A stretch of 64,000 bases of DNA from Psychrobacter sp. 4Dc (GCF_002836715.1 NZ_PJAT01000112.1:1-64000), one strand, 5' to 3'. Positions 44,504 through 56,045 are shown, counted from the first letter of the stretch. Numbers and translations: made by a program. The notes: generated by a model not told the origin, from the sequence alone.

Positions 44504-46903
44504 TTAGCTGTCGCGCAGCTGTACAGAATGCTGATCAGTTAGCGCTTGTACCACTTTATCTGTGGCAGTCTTGACGGCTTCGTCAGACAACGTTTGCGTA
44601 CTATCTTGCCATATCAATGCAAACGCTAGTGAGCGCTGACCTTCTGGTACTTTGTCACCTTGATAAACATCAAATAACCAAAGATCAGTCAGCATATTAC
44701 CTGCCGCAGTTCGCACGGTTGTCTCTAGTGTCTGCAAACTGATGTCACTGTCTACCAAGATAGCAATATCGCGGCGTACCTGCGGGAACTTGCTTGGTGT
44801 CGTGATAGCATGCTGCTCACGTGCAATCGTCAATAGCGGTGCCAGTGACAATTGAGCGACCCATGTAGTCGGCAAATCTAATTGCTTAGCAGTGTTTGGG
44901 TGCAACTGGCCCAACCAACCGACATATACATCATCAATATACAACTCAGCGCTTTGTCCTGGATGCAGGAAGCTTAGCGTACTACGCTCGTAGCGGATAC
45001 GTGCGCTATCGATTTGTGCTGGTAATAACTGCTCAATGTCATGCTTTAGGTCATAAAAATCTAACGCACGGTTTTGATAAGCTTGCTCGCTCCATATATC
45101 ACCAACTGCGACGAAAGCAATACTTGGCGTTTGTACTAAGTCACTAACACTTTGTCCAACAAAGCTAAGACCCGTTTCAAAGAAACGTACACGTGGCTGT
45201 TGACGATTCAAGTTATATTGCACGCAAGGTAATAGGCTCGATAGCAAGGTACGACGCATAACCGCCAAATCACTAGAGATAGGGTTTGCCAGTGCCAACA
45301 CCTCCCCTAGCGCTTCGTCATCAAGCAATGCTTCTAGTTTTGCATCACTAAAGCTAAAGCTAATCGCTTCCATATAGCCGTTGTCGACTAATGATAGCTT
45401 CATCTCATGCGTCAAATCTGCAGTATCATCATAATCCATGCTGACTTGCAAATGTGGCAGGACGCTTGGAATATTGTCATAGCCATAGATACGGGCAATT
45501 TCTTCGATTAAATCCTCGCGGATACTCATATCAAAACGATAAGATGGCGGCTTGCAAATCAGTGAATCGCTCTGCTGCTCTACGTCAAAACCCAATTGGG
45601 TCAAGATACGTACCATCTCAGTTGGTTCAATATCAATCCCAATGACATCACTAACTTTCGCGATTGGCAATGTAATTGGCGCGCGTGCTGGCAAATGCTC
45701 AAGGTTTTCGGCCGTGACTATTTGTCCTGCTTCCCCGCCAGTAATACTGGTGATTAAATCACAAGCTCGTGCCAACGCCAATGTCGGCAATTCAAAGTCG
45801 ACGCCGCGCTCAAAACGCTGAGATGCGTCGGTATGTAGTCCAAAACGACGTGCACGTGCAGCAATAGCGAGTTGATTAAAGAAAGCACTTTCCACAACGA
45901 TATTGGTAGTACTATCAGTGACACTGCTACGCTGACCACCCATGATACCAGCCAGTGCCAAGGCCCCTTTGTCATCAGCAATCACAAGCTCATCACCCGT
46001 CAAGGTAACGGTTTGCTCATTCAGCAAAGTAATGGTTTCATCAGGCTGTGCCAAACGTACAACGATATCACCTTCGATCGTGTCTGCGTCAAACGCATGT
46101 AACGGTTGACCCAATTCCATCAATACATAGTTGGTCACATCGACCAAGAAGTTATGTGAACGTAGTCCTGATTGTACCAGCGCATCTTGCATCCATTTCG
46201 GAGTATCGATGCTACGATCAATATTGCGAATCGACTGCAACAGATAGCGAGGGCACGCTTCCTTTGCATCGACTGTCACAGCCGGCGTTGCAGCAGTGCC
46301 AGCGGTATTGGCTGAGATTTCTGGCATTTGTACAGATAAGTCGTTAATCACAGATATTTCACGAGCGATACCACGTACGCTAAAGCAATCACCACGGTTT
46401 GGGGTAATTGAGATATCCAATATTTGATTATCTAGACCTAGATATTCACGGATATCTGTACCAACTGGTGCATCTTCAGGCAACTCAAGCAAGCCATCTA
46501 TATCATCGACTAAATCAATTTCAGAAGCGCCGCATAGCATGCCGTTTGAGGCCACACCGCGTAGCTTACTCTTTTTGATTTTAAACCCTTTCTTATCATC
46601 GCTTGGCAATACCGCACCAACGGTAGCAACCGGTGCTTTCATACCGACGGTCACATTGGGCGCGCCGCAGACAATTTGTAGCGGCTCAGCATCACCGATA
46701 TTTACCTGAGTAACACGTAGTTTATCTGCATCAGGATGCTGCTCAACGCTAATGACTTCACCGACAACCACACCGCTAAAAGCACGGGCAACCGCATAGC
46801 GATCATCAATCTCAAGACCTGCCATAGTCAACTGTTCGGCTAACTGTTCGCTAGTATTTGTAGGGTTTACCCACTGACGTAGCCACTGTTCGCTAATTTT
46901 CAT
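44504..46903 (-). CDS. pheT: Phenylalanyl-tRNA synthetase beta subunit
   Basis: The large subunit of the alpha2-beta2 enzyme, 799 residues. The EMAP/OB tRNA-binding domain (about 39-150, VVVGEVISVEQHPDADKLRV) is followed by the B3/B4 editing domain (about 210-385), the B5 domain (about 405-475), the catalytic-like core and a C-terminal FDX-ACB anticodon-binding domain (about 705-799, SKFPQVRRDIAILVD). The length matches E. coli (795). It is 188 bp downstream of pheS, an unusually wide gap for this pair. Confidence 0.98.
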   Translation of the reverse strand: MKISEQWLRQWVNPTNTSEQLAEQLTMAGLEIDDRYAVARAFSGVVVGEVISVEQHPDADKLRVTQVNIGDAEPLQIVCGAPNVTVGMKAPVATVGAVLPSDDKKGFKIKKSKLRGVASNGMLCGASEIDLVDDIDGLLELPEDAPVGTDIREYLGLDNQILDISITPNRGDCFSVRGIAREISVINDLSVQMPEISANTAGTAATPAVTVDAKEACPRYLLQSIRNIDRSIDTPKWMQDALVQSGLRSHNFLVDVTNYVLMELGQPLHAFDADTIEGDIVVRLAQPDETITLLNEQTVTLTGDELVIADDKGALALAGIMGGQRSSVTDSTTNIVVESAFFNQLAIAARARRFGLHTDASQRFERGVDFELPTLALARACDLITSITGGEAGQIVTAENLEHLPARAPITLPIAKVSDVIGIDIEPTEMVRILTQLGFDVEQQSDSLICKPPSYRFDMSIREDLIEEIARIYGYDNIPSVLPHLQVSMDYDDTADLTHEMKLSLVDNGYMEAISFSFSDAKLEALLDDEALGEVLALANPISSDLAVMRRTLLSSLLPCVQYNLNRQQPRVRFFETGLSFVGQSVSDLVQTPSIAFVAVGDIWSEQAYQNRALDFYDLKHDIEQLLPAQIDSARIRYERSTLSFLHPGQSAELYIDDVYVGWLGQLHPNTAKQLDLPTTWVAQLSLAPLLTIAREQHAITTPSKFPQVRRDIAILVDSDISLQTLETTVRTAAGNMLTDLWLFDVYQGDKVPEGQRSLAFALIWQDSTQTLSDEAVKTATDKVVQALTDQHSVQLRDS

Positions 46904-47091
46904 AAATATCTCGGATCAGAATTTTATAATAAAGATGTTGGAGTAAAGCTTGGCGAATTCGCTTGCTATAGTCAATCTTATATAAATTAGATACAGCGTC
47001 AGGCTCGCTCAGTCTACAATTGGTAGCACTTTCACTCACGTTCCTTGGATCTAAATTATCTTGAACTGACTATATATGTATAAGGAAAACT

Positions 47092-48474
<1,383 letters not shown>

Positions 48475-48831
48475 TTAGGCCAATTCCGCTTTTGCTTTTT
48501 CGACCAATGCTGTGAAAGTCGCTGCATCATGCATAGCGATGTCTGCTAGAACGCGACGATCGATTGCGATGTTTGCTTTTTTCATGCCATTGATGAAGCG
48601 GCTATAGCTTAAGCCGTTTAAGCGTGCACCAGCATTGATACGTGCGATCCAAAGACGACGGAAAGTACGTTTCTTGTTGCGACGGTCACGATAAGCATAT
48701 TGACCAGCTTTGGTCACTGCCTGTACCGCTACGCGGTAAACACGTGAACGGGCACCATAGTAGCCTTTTGCGCGCTTTAAGATTTTTTTGTGACGGCGAT
48801 TTGCCTGTACACCACGTTTTACACGGGCCAT
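48475..48831 (-). CDS. rplT: 50S ribosomal protein L20
   Basis: 118 residues, strongly basic. It has the full family pattern from [19 protein letters not shown] through [17 protein letters not shown] to the C-terminal [11 protein letters not shown] region. It is an early-assembly 23S rRNA-binding protein and, in E. coli, a translational repressor of rpmI-rplT. It lies 135 bp after rpmI on the same strand. Confidence 0.98.
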   Translation of the reverse strand: MARVKRGVQANRRHKKILKRAKGYYGARSRVYRVAVQAVTKAGQYAYRDRRNKKRTFRRLWIARINAGARLNGLSYSRFINGMKKANIAIDRRVLADIAMHDAATFTALVEKAKAELA

Positions 48832-48966
48832 AATTTACTCCAAGATTTTTTAATCACTGTTAAGCGAGTGATGATGCTGTCAAATAACAAACATCATTGT
48901 CAGATTGCAAAGTCAAATATCATTTCATCAGATAGTTTTCAATCAAAGATAGATGACGGTAGGCTA

Positions 48967-49164
48967 TTAAATGTATGGGCACATACGACGAACTGCTGCT
49001 TCGTCAGACTTGTGCACCAACTTAAGACCACGCAATTGGCGAATACGCTTAGCTGATTTCTTGGTCAAAATATGGCTTTTGAATGCTTGCTTACGCTTGA
49101 AGCCATTCGCTGTTTTTTTGAAGCGTTTAGCTGCGCCGCTTCTGGTTTTCATCTTAACTTTCAT
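48967..49164 (-). CDS. rpmI: 50S ribosomal protein L35
   Basis: 65 residues, with the family start [21 protein letters not shown], basic core ([24 protein letters not shown] in residues 23-46) and closing VRRMCPYI. It is transcribed with rplT. In most bacteria infC lies directly upstream. Here the next gene upstream is on the other strand and is not infC, and a promoter-like sequence sits just ahead of rpmI. Confidence 0.97.
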   Translation of the reverse strand: MKVKMKTRSGAAKRFKKTANGFKRKQAFKSHILTKKSAKRIRQLRGLKLVHKSDEAAVRRMCPYI

Positions 49165-49599
49165 GATGATTTGCCTCTTTTTCTGTTTTAGAACCTGGTC
49201 GTCAAATAGTCACACTGAATAATCGTTATATAAATAACCACTAAACCTCTATTTGCCTCGAGGTGGGAGGCGCTATTTTAGCAGATAGTGCCTTGTTTTG
49301 CCAAGTAAAGTTTTGGCGAGGTTTTAGTAGACAGTATAGACAAGTAATCAGCATCAAATAAGCGATAGCAGCTCTCCTAAAAGCACCAATAAAACGGCTG
49401 ATTTTTATCCAAATAGATTGAATGTCAGCCTAAGCTGTGCTTAAGTAGAGACTAAGCTATATCTTCATATAAACACTATTAAAGCCCGCTTATTCACCAT
49501 ACGTATTTAAGCTGTAATGTATAGTCATAACGATAACAATGCTGATAACCTACAGCACGATAAATAGAACAATCTTTGGCCATCACTCTAGGAGATAGT
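49165..49599. other. Divergent intergenic region, rpmI / thioesterase
   Basis: 435 bp without a gene. It holds a probable rpmI promoter (49275-49304, minus strand) and a leader of about 105 nt where L20-type autoregulation could act. The right half is AT-rich with no assigned signal for the thioesterase gene. Confidence 0.45.
49275..49304 (-). promoter_or_regulatory. Probable promoter of rpmI-rplT
   Basis: Minus strand TTGGCA (49304-49299), an 18-bp spacer and TAAAAT (49280-49275). It lies about 110 bp upstream of the rpmI ATG, where infC would normally end. Confidence 0.45.
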
Positions 49600-50043
49600 G
49601 TGTCAAAACAAGAGTTAGTATTCGACGACGACTTGTTTGTTTTTGAGACAGTGATGCGTGTACGTCATACGGAAGCCGACGCAGGACAGCACATGACGGT
49701 CGAATCTCTGACAGCGCTATTGTCCGAAGCACGGCTAAGATTTTTATACGCTAAAGGTGTCAAAGAAATCAACGCAGACCATCAAGGCTTGATTATAGAT
49801 AAATTGCAGCTAGATATTGTGAGCCGTATCCGCGTACGAGAAGAGCTATTATTTGAAGTGGGTGTCGAGCCTATATATGATAATGGCGGTAATATAATCC
49901 TAAAGGTCACGCGGATGCACACGGGCGAGATAGTAGCAAAAGCGCGCCAGCATTTTCTAGGTTACGACTTTAACCTCAATAAAGTGACTAAGCTTGATAA
50001 CTCAATCAAAGAAGCGCTATATCCGCATTTATTTAGACTGTAG
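49600..50043 (+). CDS. Hotdog-fold acyl-CoA thioesterase (4HBT family)
   Basis: 147 residues from a GTG at 49600, preceded by AGGAG with a 5-nt gap. The frame opens earlier at a TTG, but that lies upstream of this ribosome-binding site. A single hotdog domain is visible: VRHTEADAGQHMTVESLTALLSEARLRFL fits the helix with the catalytic acid, and LQLDIVSRIRVREELLFEVGV and ARQHFLGYDF fit the central strands. It is probably a small cytosolic thioesterase of unknown substrate. Confidence 0.75.
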   Translation: MSKQELVFDDDLFVFETVMRVRHTEADAGQHMTVESLTALLSEARLRFLYAKGVKEINADHQGLIIDKLQLDIVSRIRVREELLFEVGVEPIYDNGGNIILKVTRMHTGEIVAKARQHFLGYDFNLNKVTKLDNSIKEALYPHLFRL

Positions 50044-50231
50044 AATCGCTTGTTATCAATAGTATGTTTTCATTTAGCATAATTGCACTCTATAGCGCAT
50101 TTAGCTGACATCATATTGCTAGCTGTCAGCATATTGCAGAGCATTTCAGATAATCTCCCCGCTTTAATCATAAGTAGTATAATTGCTTATCACTCTTTTT
50201 CACTTTCTACCTATAAGACGACAAATACATT

Positions 50232-51089
50232 ATGACTTTACCTGCTTGGCTGACTGCCGTAACTTTTAATGATGATGGTTTGATTCCTGCAATTGCTCAA
50301 GATCATCAGACAGGTCGTATTTTGATGATGGCGTGGATGAATGCAGAAGCATTGCAGCTAACCGCGCAAACCCAAACAGCGGTTTATTTTTCACGCTCAC
50401 GTGCCAAGCTGTGGCATAAAGGTGAGTCATCAGGTCATACGCAAACTGTGCATGATATTCGTCTAGACTGTGATGCAGATGTGATTGTGCTTAGTGTCAC
50501 TCAGGCTGGCGGCATTGCTTGCCATACGGGACGCGAATCTTGCTTTTATCAGCGTTTGGATTTATCAGGTCAAACGCCTGAATGGCAAACTGTCGATAAA
50601 GTATTAAAAGACCCTGCAGATATTTATCATTCTCATGACTCTACTAGCGAAACTCTTGAAATTGAAAACACTGGTTCGAATACTGACTCTGATACTATCC
50701 AAGCACAAGCTGATACTGCTCAAGCACAAGTCGATAAAGCCTCTGTATTGCAGCAGCTCGATAGCGTATTAGCAGAGCGCAAACAAGCCGATGCCAACAG
50801 CTCTTATGTGGCCAGTCTGTATGCCAAAGGATTAAATAAAATATTAGAAAAAGTCGGTGAAGAGAGTACAGAAAGTATCATCGCTGCCAAAGATTTTGCT
50901 CACTGTGATGAGAGTACAGACAAAGCCAGCTACGATGAAGCTCGTCATGAGCTAATCTATGAAGTCGCCGATGTTTGGTTCCATACCTTAGTCGGACTGG
51001 CCTGGTTTGATATAGAGTCGGATGCTGTGTTAAATGAGCTAGGCAGACGTTTTGGGTTATCCGGTATCGATGAAAAAGCCGCTAGATAA
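50232..51089 (+). CDS. hisIE: Bifunctional HisIE (PRA-CH / PRA-PH)
   Basis: Carries steps 2 and 3 of histidine synthesis. The cyclohydrolase domain (about 1-125) shows [28 protein letters not shown], the metal-binding DCDADVIVL and the Cys of CHTGRESCF. The pyrophosphohydrolase domain (about 172-285) shows [24 protein letters not shown] and [13 protein letters not shown]. The 45-residue linker (about 127-171) is Ser/Thr/Gln/Asp-rich and longer than in E. coli HisIE (203 aa total). Directly upstream of tatABC, as in many proteobacteria. Confidence 0.95.
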   Translation: MTLPAWLTAVTFNDDGLIPAIAQDHQTGRILMMAWMNAEALQLTAQTQTAVYFSRSRAKLWHKGESSGHTQTVHDIRLDCDADVIVLSVTQAGGIACHTGRESCFYQRLDLSGQTPEWQTVDKVLKDPADIYHSHDSTSETLEIENTGSNTDSDTIQAQADTAQAQVDKASVLQQLDSVLAERKQADANSSYVASLYAKGLNKILEKVGEESTESIIAAKDFAHCDESTDKASYDEARHELIYEVADVWFHTLVGLAWFDIESDAVLNELGRRFGLSGIDEKAAR

Positions 51090-51307
51090 GCCTAAATAAA
51101 AAATAAACGTCTATTTTATTGGATTATTGTTGCTTTCACCTATTTGTAATAAGTGCAGGTTATAATATAGCTCTGTTTTATCTCGCATTATATGTCGATG
51201 CTTTTTGTTTGCTAGATAGACCCTTTTGCAAACTAAAAGCAGGCATATAAAGACTGAAAACCAAGTCTCAAAACTAGGTCACAAAACCAGGTCACAAGGA
51301 TACCATT

Positions 51308-51547
51308 ATGGGTAGTTTTTCTATTACACATTGGCTGATACTATTGGTCGTTGTCGTTGTCGTGTTTGGCACCTCAAAACTCAGAAATGCTGGTAAAGAT
51401 TTGGGCGGTGCTGTCAAAGGCTTTAAAGAAGCTGTTAAAGATGAAAATACAGAGCATGCCAAAAAACACGCGGTTCTTGACCACGATGCAACGGCACACA
51501 CTGAAGAGCGCTCAACCACCAAGGTTGATGATAAGCATAACGTATAG
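51308..51547 (+). CDS. tatA: Sec-independent translocase subunit TatA
   Basis: 79 residues. An N-terminal membrane helix (about 5-21) is followed by the [24 protein letters not shown] amphipathic helix signature (residues 22-45), and a polar tail. Many copies form the pore for folded proteins with twin-arginine signals. It starts the tatABC operon, 26 bp before tatB. GGGTAG... the start is supported by AAGGA 7 nt upstream. Confidence 0.96.
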   Translation: MGSFSITHWLILLVVVVVVFGTSKLRNAGKDLGGAVKGFKEAVKDENTEHAKKHAVLDHDATAHTEERSTTKVDDKHNV

Positions 51548-51573
51548 CATCTAAACAGTGACATCGGACCATT

Positions 51574-52284
51574 ATGTTTGATATCGGGTTTTCTGAACTA
51601 CTCCTCTTTGGCGTTATCGCCCTAATCGTACTGGGCCCAGAAAAACTGCCGCAGGCAGCGCGCACAGCTGGGCAATGGTACGCCAAAATTCGCCGCACAG
51701 TCTCAACATTGCAGTCTGAAATAGAGGCTGAGCTTGACTTAGCTGAGACGCGTCAGCAAATGCAAAAAGAGCTCGCCAAAATTCGCCAGACCGAAGCGGA
51801 AATGAGGCGCGAGATGGCTGAGATGCGCGGTAATATGAAAGCTTTTGAAAGCTCACATAGCCCTGCTTCGCTAGATTCTGAAACTGCTACGAATGCTGCA
51901 AACAGCAAAGGCGACGAAGCTGATGAAAATAACCGCACACAAAAGCAGCAACCAGCCACGCCAAAAGCCTTCGACTATGCTTATGCCACTGACGAGCAGC
52001 CAGATACATTGGAAAATAGTCAATTATCGAAAGGCGGTCACAGCGGTGACAATATAAATGATCCAAATGTAGATGATGCAAATGTGAGTGACAACGCCAA
52101 AGCAGCACCAGCTGTTCAGACCATCACTACCCGACCTTGGGAAAACATGTGGTTTCGACTTGGCGCTTATGACAAAGCACGTCGGCTCCCAATGCCACCA
52201 TATGTGCCAAATTATAAAGCTGACGCCCTACTCAACAGTCCTACCAACATGCAGACTTCTGACCATAAACAGGAGACTGATTGA
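51574..52284 (+). CDS. tatB: Sec-independent translocase subunit TatB
   Basis: 236 residues. The start MFDIGFSELLLFGVIALIVLGPEKLP (residues 1-26: membrane helix then conserved GPEKLP hinge) is diagnostic, and an amphipathic helix with coiled-coil potential (about 30-90) follows. The long C-terminal half is a polar, Asp/Asn/Ala-rich tail, longer than in E. coli (171 aa). It forms the signal-receptor complex with TatC. The stop overlaps the tatC start by one base (TGATG). Confidence 0.95.
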   Translation: MFDIGFSELLLFGVIALIVLGPEKLPQAARTAGQWYAKIRRTVSTLQSEIEAELDLAETRQQMQKELAKIRQTEAEMRREMAEMRGNMKAFESSHSPASLDSETATNAANSKGDEADENNRTQKQQPATPKAFDYAYATDEQPDTLENSQLSKGGHSGDNINDPNVDDANVSDNAKAAPAVQTITTRPWENMWFRLGAYDKARRLPMPPYVPNYKADALLNSPTNMQTSDHKQETD

Positions 52285-53171
52285 TGTCATTATTCAAGCG
52301 CAAAAAAAGTCGTCAAGAGAAAATCGCTGTTTCTGCCATTACTGACCAAGACGTTATTGATCAAGATACTGAAACAAAAACCAATACCACTCAAGATAAA
52401 AAATCAGAGGATGTTTTAAGCCCTTTGGCCGATATGCCTATTACCGAGCATTTGATTGAGCTGCGTCGGCATTTGATCAAAATATGTGTGGCAGTACTGA
52501 TAATATTTTTAGGTTTGGTCGGCTATTCGCGCGAGCTATATAACTTTTTATCTGATCCACTAGTTGCGCAACTGCCTGCCAACTCGACCATGATTGCCAC
52601 GGATATCACGTCAAACTTTATGGCGCCGATACGTCTGACCGTATTCGTAGCCGCGTTTTTGGCGATGCCCTATATCCTTTATCAAATTTGGTCATTTGTA
52701 GCGCCCGGTCTGTATAAAAAAGAAAAGAAAATTGCTATTCCAGTGCTGCTATCCTCTATATTTTTGTTTTATGCTGGTGTGGCTTTTTCTTACTTTATTG
52801 TGCTCAAAGGGGTCTTAAAGTTCTTTATCATGTTTGCCCCGCAAAACGTACTACCCATGACAGATATCGACAGCTATCTCAGTTTTGCCTTAAAATTATT
52901 TATGGTATTCGGCTTAACGTTTGAAATTCCAGTCGTTACTTTGCTATTGATATTGGCAGGTATTGTCTCCATTCAGAGCTTAGAAGAAAAACGTCGTTAT
53001 ATCATTGTGGGCTGTTTTGCTGTGGCTGCCGTTGTCACGCCGCCCGATGGCGTATCGATGCTCATGCTGGCGATTCCGATGTGGTTATTGTTTGAGCTTG
53101 GTTTGTTTTTGGCGAAGATTCTAATCAAAGAAGAGCCCAGTCCTACTCTCGTATCGACAGACAAAGAATAA
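52284..53171 (+). CDS. tatC: Sec-independent translocase subunit TatC
   Basis: 295 residues from the ATG at 52284, with AGGAG 8 nt before it. The frame continues one codon upstream to a TTG, which is unlikely to be used. A polar N-terminal extension of about 50 residues precedes the conserved MPITEHLIELRRHLIK. Six membrane helices follow, with SFVAPGLYKKEKK and FGLTFEIPVV as family marks. The conserved Glu for signal-peptide binding is in ITEHLIELR or the following loop. A terminator lies about 145 bp downstream. Confidence 0.96.
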   Translation: MSLFKRKKSRQEKIAVSAITDQDVIDQDTETKTNTTQDKKSEDVLSPLADMPITEHLIELRRHLIKICVAVLIIFLGLVGYSRELYNFLSDPLVAQLPANSTMIATDITSNFMAPIRLTVFVAAFLAMPYILYQIWSFVAPGLYKKEKKIAIPVLLSSIFLFYAGVAFSYFIVLKGVLKFFIMFAPQNVLPMTDIDSYLSFALKLFMVFGLTFEIPVVTLLLILAGIVSIQSLEEKRRYIIVGCFAVAAVVTPPDGVSMLMLAIPMWLLFELGLFLAKILIKEEPSPTLVSTDKE

Positions 53172-53313
53172 AACACTTATCAGTCTAATCTGGACTAAAA
53201 TAAAGTTATTGATTACATATAGCTATGCGTTAAACTACCATTACACCGTTTTATTCTTGCCTCATTAGTAAGCTGATTGCTTATTATCACGTTTTAGCAT
53301 CACCATCATCTAT

Positions 53314-53345
53314 AAGCCATTGTTTACCCAGTGGCTTTTTTTGCC
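53314..53345 (+). terminator. Terminator of the tat operon
   Basis: A short stem AAGCCATT / AGTGGCTT (one T-G pair) with an 8-nt loop is followed by TTTTTTT. It lies ahead of the helicase gene. Confidence 0.65.
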
Positions 53346-53387
53346 CCTTTTGTTTTTAATCAATTTTTGTATTTAGGTAGCTTTATT

Positions 53388-54887
53388 ATGTCCGCATCTA
53401 TGCCAGCTTATATGAGCGATCCCACTGACGAGCAGCTGAGCGCGCTGAATATGGCGATGGATCACAAGTCGTTTAAAGTGGTTGCTTATGCGGGCGCCGG
53501 TAAGACAACGACGCTCAAGCTAATCGGTGAGCGCTTACGTGGACGCGGACTATATCTGGCTTTTAACAAAGCGATTGCCAATGATGCTCGTTCAAAGTTT
53601 CCGCCACATGTAGAGTGCCGTACTTTTCACTCATTAGCTTATCGTCATGTTGCTCGTGATATTACCGCCAAGCTATCTTTGCCACGCTTTTCACCTAAGC
53701 GTCTCGGTGATGATTTGGGACTACAGCCTGTACAAGTACGTCGACAAATGGATGGGGTTAATAAATATATTACGCTGACGCCAGCACGACTATCGCGTTT
53801 CGTCAGCGATGCGGTCAGTAACTTCTGTAGCACGCATGCCAGCTACCCTGCGCCAAGGCACATACTGTTCCCAAGCTGGCTCGATGACTCAGATGCAGAA
53901 CAGTTACGCGAGATGCTCTACCCTGCTGTTGAGCAGCGCTGGTTACAGTCGATTGATGCGCGTCACCCTGCTGGTATTGGCCATGATATTTATCTTAAGC
54001 TGTGGGCCTTATCTAAACCTAGTATTCCAGCGGACTTTATTTTATTTGACGAAGCACAGGATGCTGACCCATTGATGATGGGTATTTTGACCCAGCAGTC
54101 GAGACAAGTCATCTATGTGGGCGATGCGCACCAGCAGATTTATGAATGGCGCGGCGCGGTCAATGCGATGAAAAAGTTGCCATTGCCGCAGACATTATTG
54201 ACGCAATCTTTTCGCTTTGGTGAGCCGATTGCAGAAGTGGCCAATACCTTATTAAAAGCACTACAAGAAGACGTACCGCTAAAAGGCAATCCGAATAAAC
54301 AGTCCTCTACCGATAAGGGCATGGTACACAGTAAAAAAGATGCTATTTTATGCCGTACCAATGCGGCTGCCATGTCGCAGCTGTTGACAGGTTTAAAGCA
54401 CGGGCATCGAGTGGCATTACAAGCAGATACCGACCGTATGCTCAAATTCTGTCAGGCAGCCGAAAACTTAAAAAATGGTAAATCAGCTTACGGTGTACCT
54501 GAGCTGGCGTATTTTTATAACTGGAGTGATGTGCAAGAGTACGCTGAGACTAACGAAGGTAGTGATCTAAAAACACTGGTCAAACTGGTCGATGACCACG
54601 GTACCAATGTCTTGAGTAAAGCGGTCAATAGTCTGACCAGCATTGAAAACGCTGACTATGTCATCTCTACCGCGCATAAAGCCAAAGGGCTCGAATGGGG
54701 GAAAGTACAGTTAGATGATGATTTTTACTACGATGTGACCACCAATGCGGTTAAGGTCAGTCCAGAAGAGCTGCGTTTGCTCTACGTTGCTTGCACGCGT
54801 GCGCAAAGTAATTTGGATATTCATAATATTAAAGACCTGATATCAGGATTGCAGACGGGCAAAAAAGTGATTTTTGGCAATACTTAA
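53388..54887 (+). CDS. UvrD-like superfamily 1 helicase, FBH1-type
   Basis: 499 residues from the ATG at 53388 (AGGTAG 7 nt upstream); an earlier frame start would add 19 hydrophobic residues. SF1A motifs are in order: Walker A AYAGAGKTTTLKL (about 34-46), DEAQDADP, QQIYEWRGAVNAM, QSFRFG, STAHKAKGLEW and LLYVACTRAQ. The 2A/2B domains are small, and no RecB nuclease or other fused domain is seen. The pattern QIYEWRGAVNA with HKAKGLEW is close to FBH1-like helicases (lacking an F-box). A role in DNA repair or recombination is inferred. Confidence 0.82.
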   Translation: MSASMPAYMSDPTDEQLSALNMAMDHKSFKVVAYAGAGKTTTLKLIGERLRGRGLYLAFNKAIANDARSKFPPHVECRTFHSLAYRHVARDITAKLSLPRFSPKRLGDDLGLQPVQVRRQMDGVNKYITLTPARLSRFVSDAVSNFCSTHASYPAPRHILFPSWLDDSDAEQLREMLYPAVEQRWLQSIDARHPAGIGHDIYLKLWALSKPSIPADFILFDEAQDADPLMMGILTQQSRQVIYVGDAHQQIYEWRGAVNAMKKLPLPQTLLTQSFRFGEPIAEVANTLLKALQEDVPLKGNPNKQSSTDKGMVHSKKDAILCRTNAAAMSQLLTGLKHGHRVALQADTDRMLKFCQAAENLKNGKSAYGVPELAYFYNWSDVQEYAETNEGSDLKTLVKLVDDHGTNVLSKAVNSLTSIENADYVISTAHKAKGLEWGKVQLDDDFYYDVTTNAVKVSPEELRLLYVACTRAQSNLDIHNIKDLISGLQTGKKVIFGNT

Positions 54888-54962
54888 TTACTCTCTACCT
54901 CTATCAGTCTCAAGTTTTATTCAATCTCTCTTATAACGACCCTTTAGCAGTGAATCACCAGC

Positions 54963-55997
54963 ATGAATAATAGCCAGCAACTTCAAGAACGTCAAAATAC
55001 CATTAATCAGTTATTTGCGACTCCCGTGCGTTTGCTCGCACCTATGGAGGGCTTGACCGATCCATTAATGCGCCAAATCTTAACCCAAATTGCGTCTGAC
55101 TTGGGCCGTCCTTATGATTGGTCAGTCAGTGAATTTATCCGTATCACTCAGCATGTCTTGCCTGCGCATGTGTTTTATAAATATGTGCCTGAGCTACATC
55201 ATGATGCCAAAACAGCATCTGGTACGCCCATTCATGTACAGATTCTGGGTAGCGAAGCGCAGCTTATGGCCGAAAACGCCGCATACGCTTGTGAGCTTGG
55301 TGCGCCTGCTATCGACATCAACTTTGGCTGTCCTGCAAAAACGGTCAACAGCCATCGCGGTGGTTCTGTATTGTTAGATGAACCTGAAACCATGTATCAG
55401 ATTATCAGTGCCATACGTCAAGCCGTTCCCGCCCATATACCAGTATCAGCTAAGATTCGTCTGGGCTATACCGATACCAGTCGCATGGATGATATTCGTG
55501 GAGCGATTAACGACAGTGGCGCTGATTGGCTCACCATCCATGCACGCACTAAAACCCAAGGCTATAAGCCGCCTGCCTATTGGGATAAAATTCAGAGTTT
55601 TAATGCGCTCGATATTCCAGTCATTGCCAATGGAGAAATTTGGAACATTGAACATGCGCAGAACTGTATGACACAAGCAGGTACACCGCATTTGATGTTA
55701 GGTCGCGGCGCAGTAACGCGTCCTGATCTAGTGGCACAGGTTGATAATGATACTGAAAAAAGTACTAACAGCGTAGAGAATACGGCTACATTATTATGGC
55801 AAGATTTGATTGCCCATCAGATTAAGTTTTTGGAAGGTGAGGCAAAGAACGACGTGGTATTGGTTGGACGCTATAAGCAATGGCTAGGTATGCTCACCAA
55901 AGGCTATGTTGAGGCGCAAACAGTGTGGGAAGGTATCAAACGAGAGAAAAATAAAGCGGTAATTATTAGCGCACTACAAGCAAGCGTACGAAATTAA
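54963..55997 (+). CDS. tRNA-dihydrouridine synthase (DusC-like)
   Basis: FMN-dependent tRNA uridine reductase of 344 residues. A TIM-barrel start LAPMEGLTDPLMRQIL (25-40) is followed by the catalytic Cys123 in DINFGCPAKTVN and the FMN phosphate segment HARTKTQGYKPPAYW. PVIANGEIWN and LMLGRGAVTRPDL complete the binding site. The WNIEHA loop and the helical C-terminal domain point to the DusC branch (U16), but DusA/DusB cannot be excluded without alignment. Confidence 0.88.
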   Translation: MNNSQQLQERQNTINQLFATPVRLLAPMEGLTDPLMRQILTQIASDLGRPYDWSVSEFIRITQHVLPAHVFYKYVPELHHDAKTASGTPIHVQILGSEAQLMAENAAYACELGAPAIDINFGCPAKTVNSHRGGSVLLDEPETMYQIISAIRQAVPAHIPVSAKIRLGYTDTSRMDDIRGAINDSGADWLTIHARTKTQGYKPPAYWDKIQSFNALDIPVIANGEIWNIEHAQNCMTQAGTPHLMLGRGAVTRPDLVAQVDNDTEKSTNSVENTATLLWQDLIAHQIKFLEGEAKNDVVLVGRYKQWLGMLTKGYVEAQTVWEGIKREKNKAVIISALQASVRN

Positions 55998-56045
55998 TCA
56001 CCTGCTTGTATTTGAGCATTTTGGCAGTTACGGATATTTTTACTA

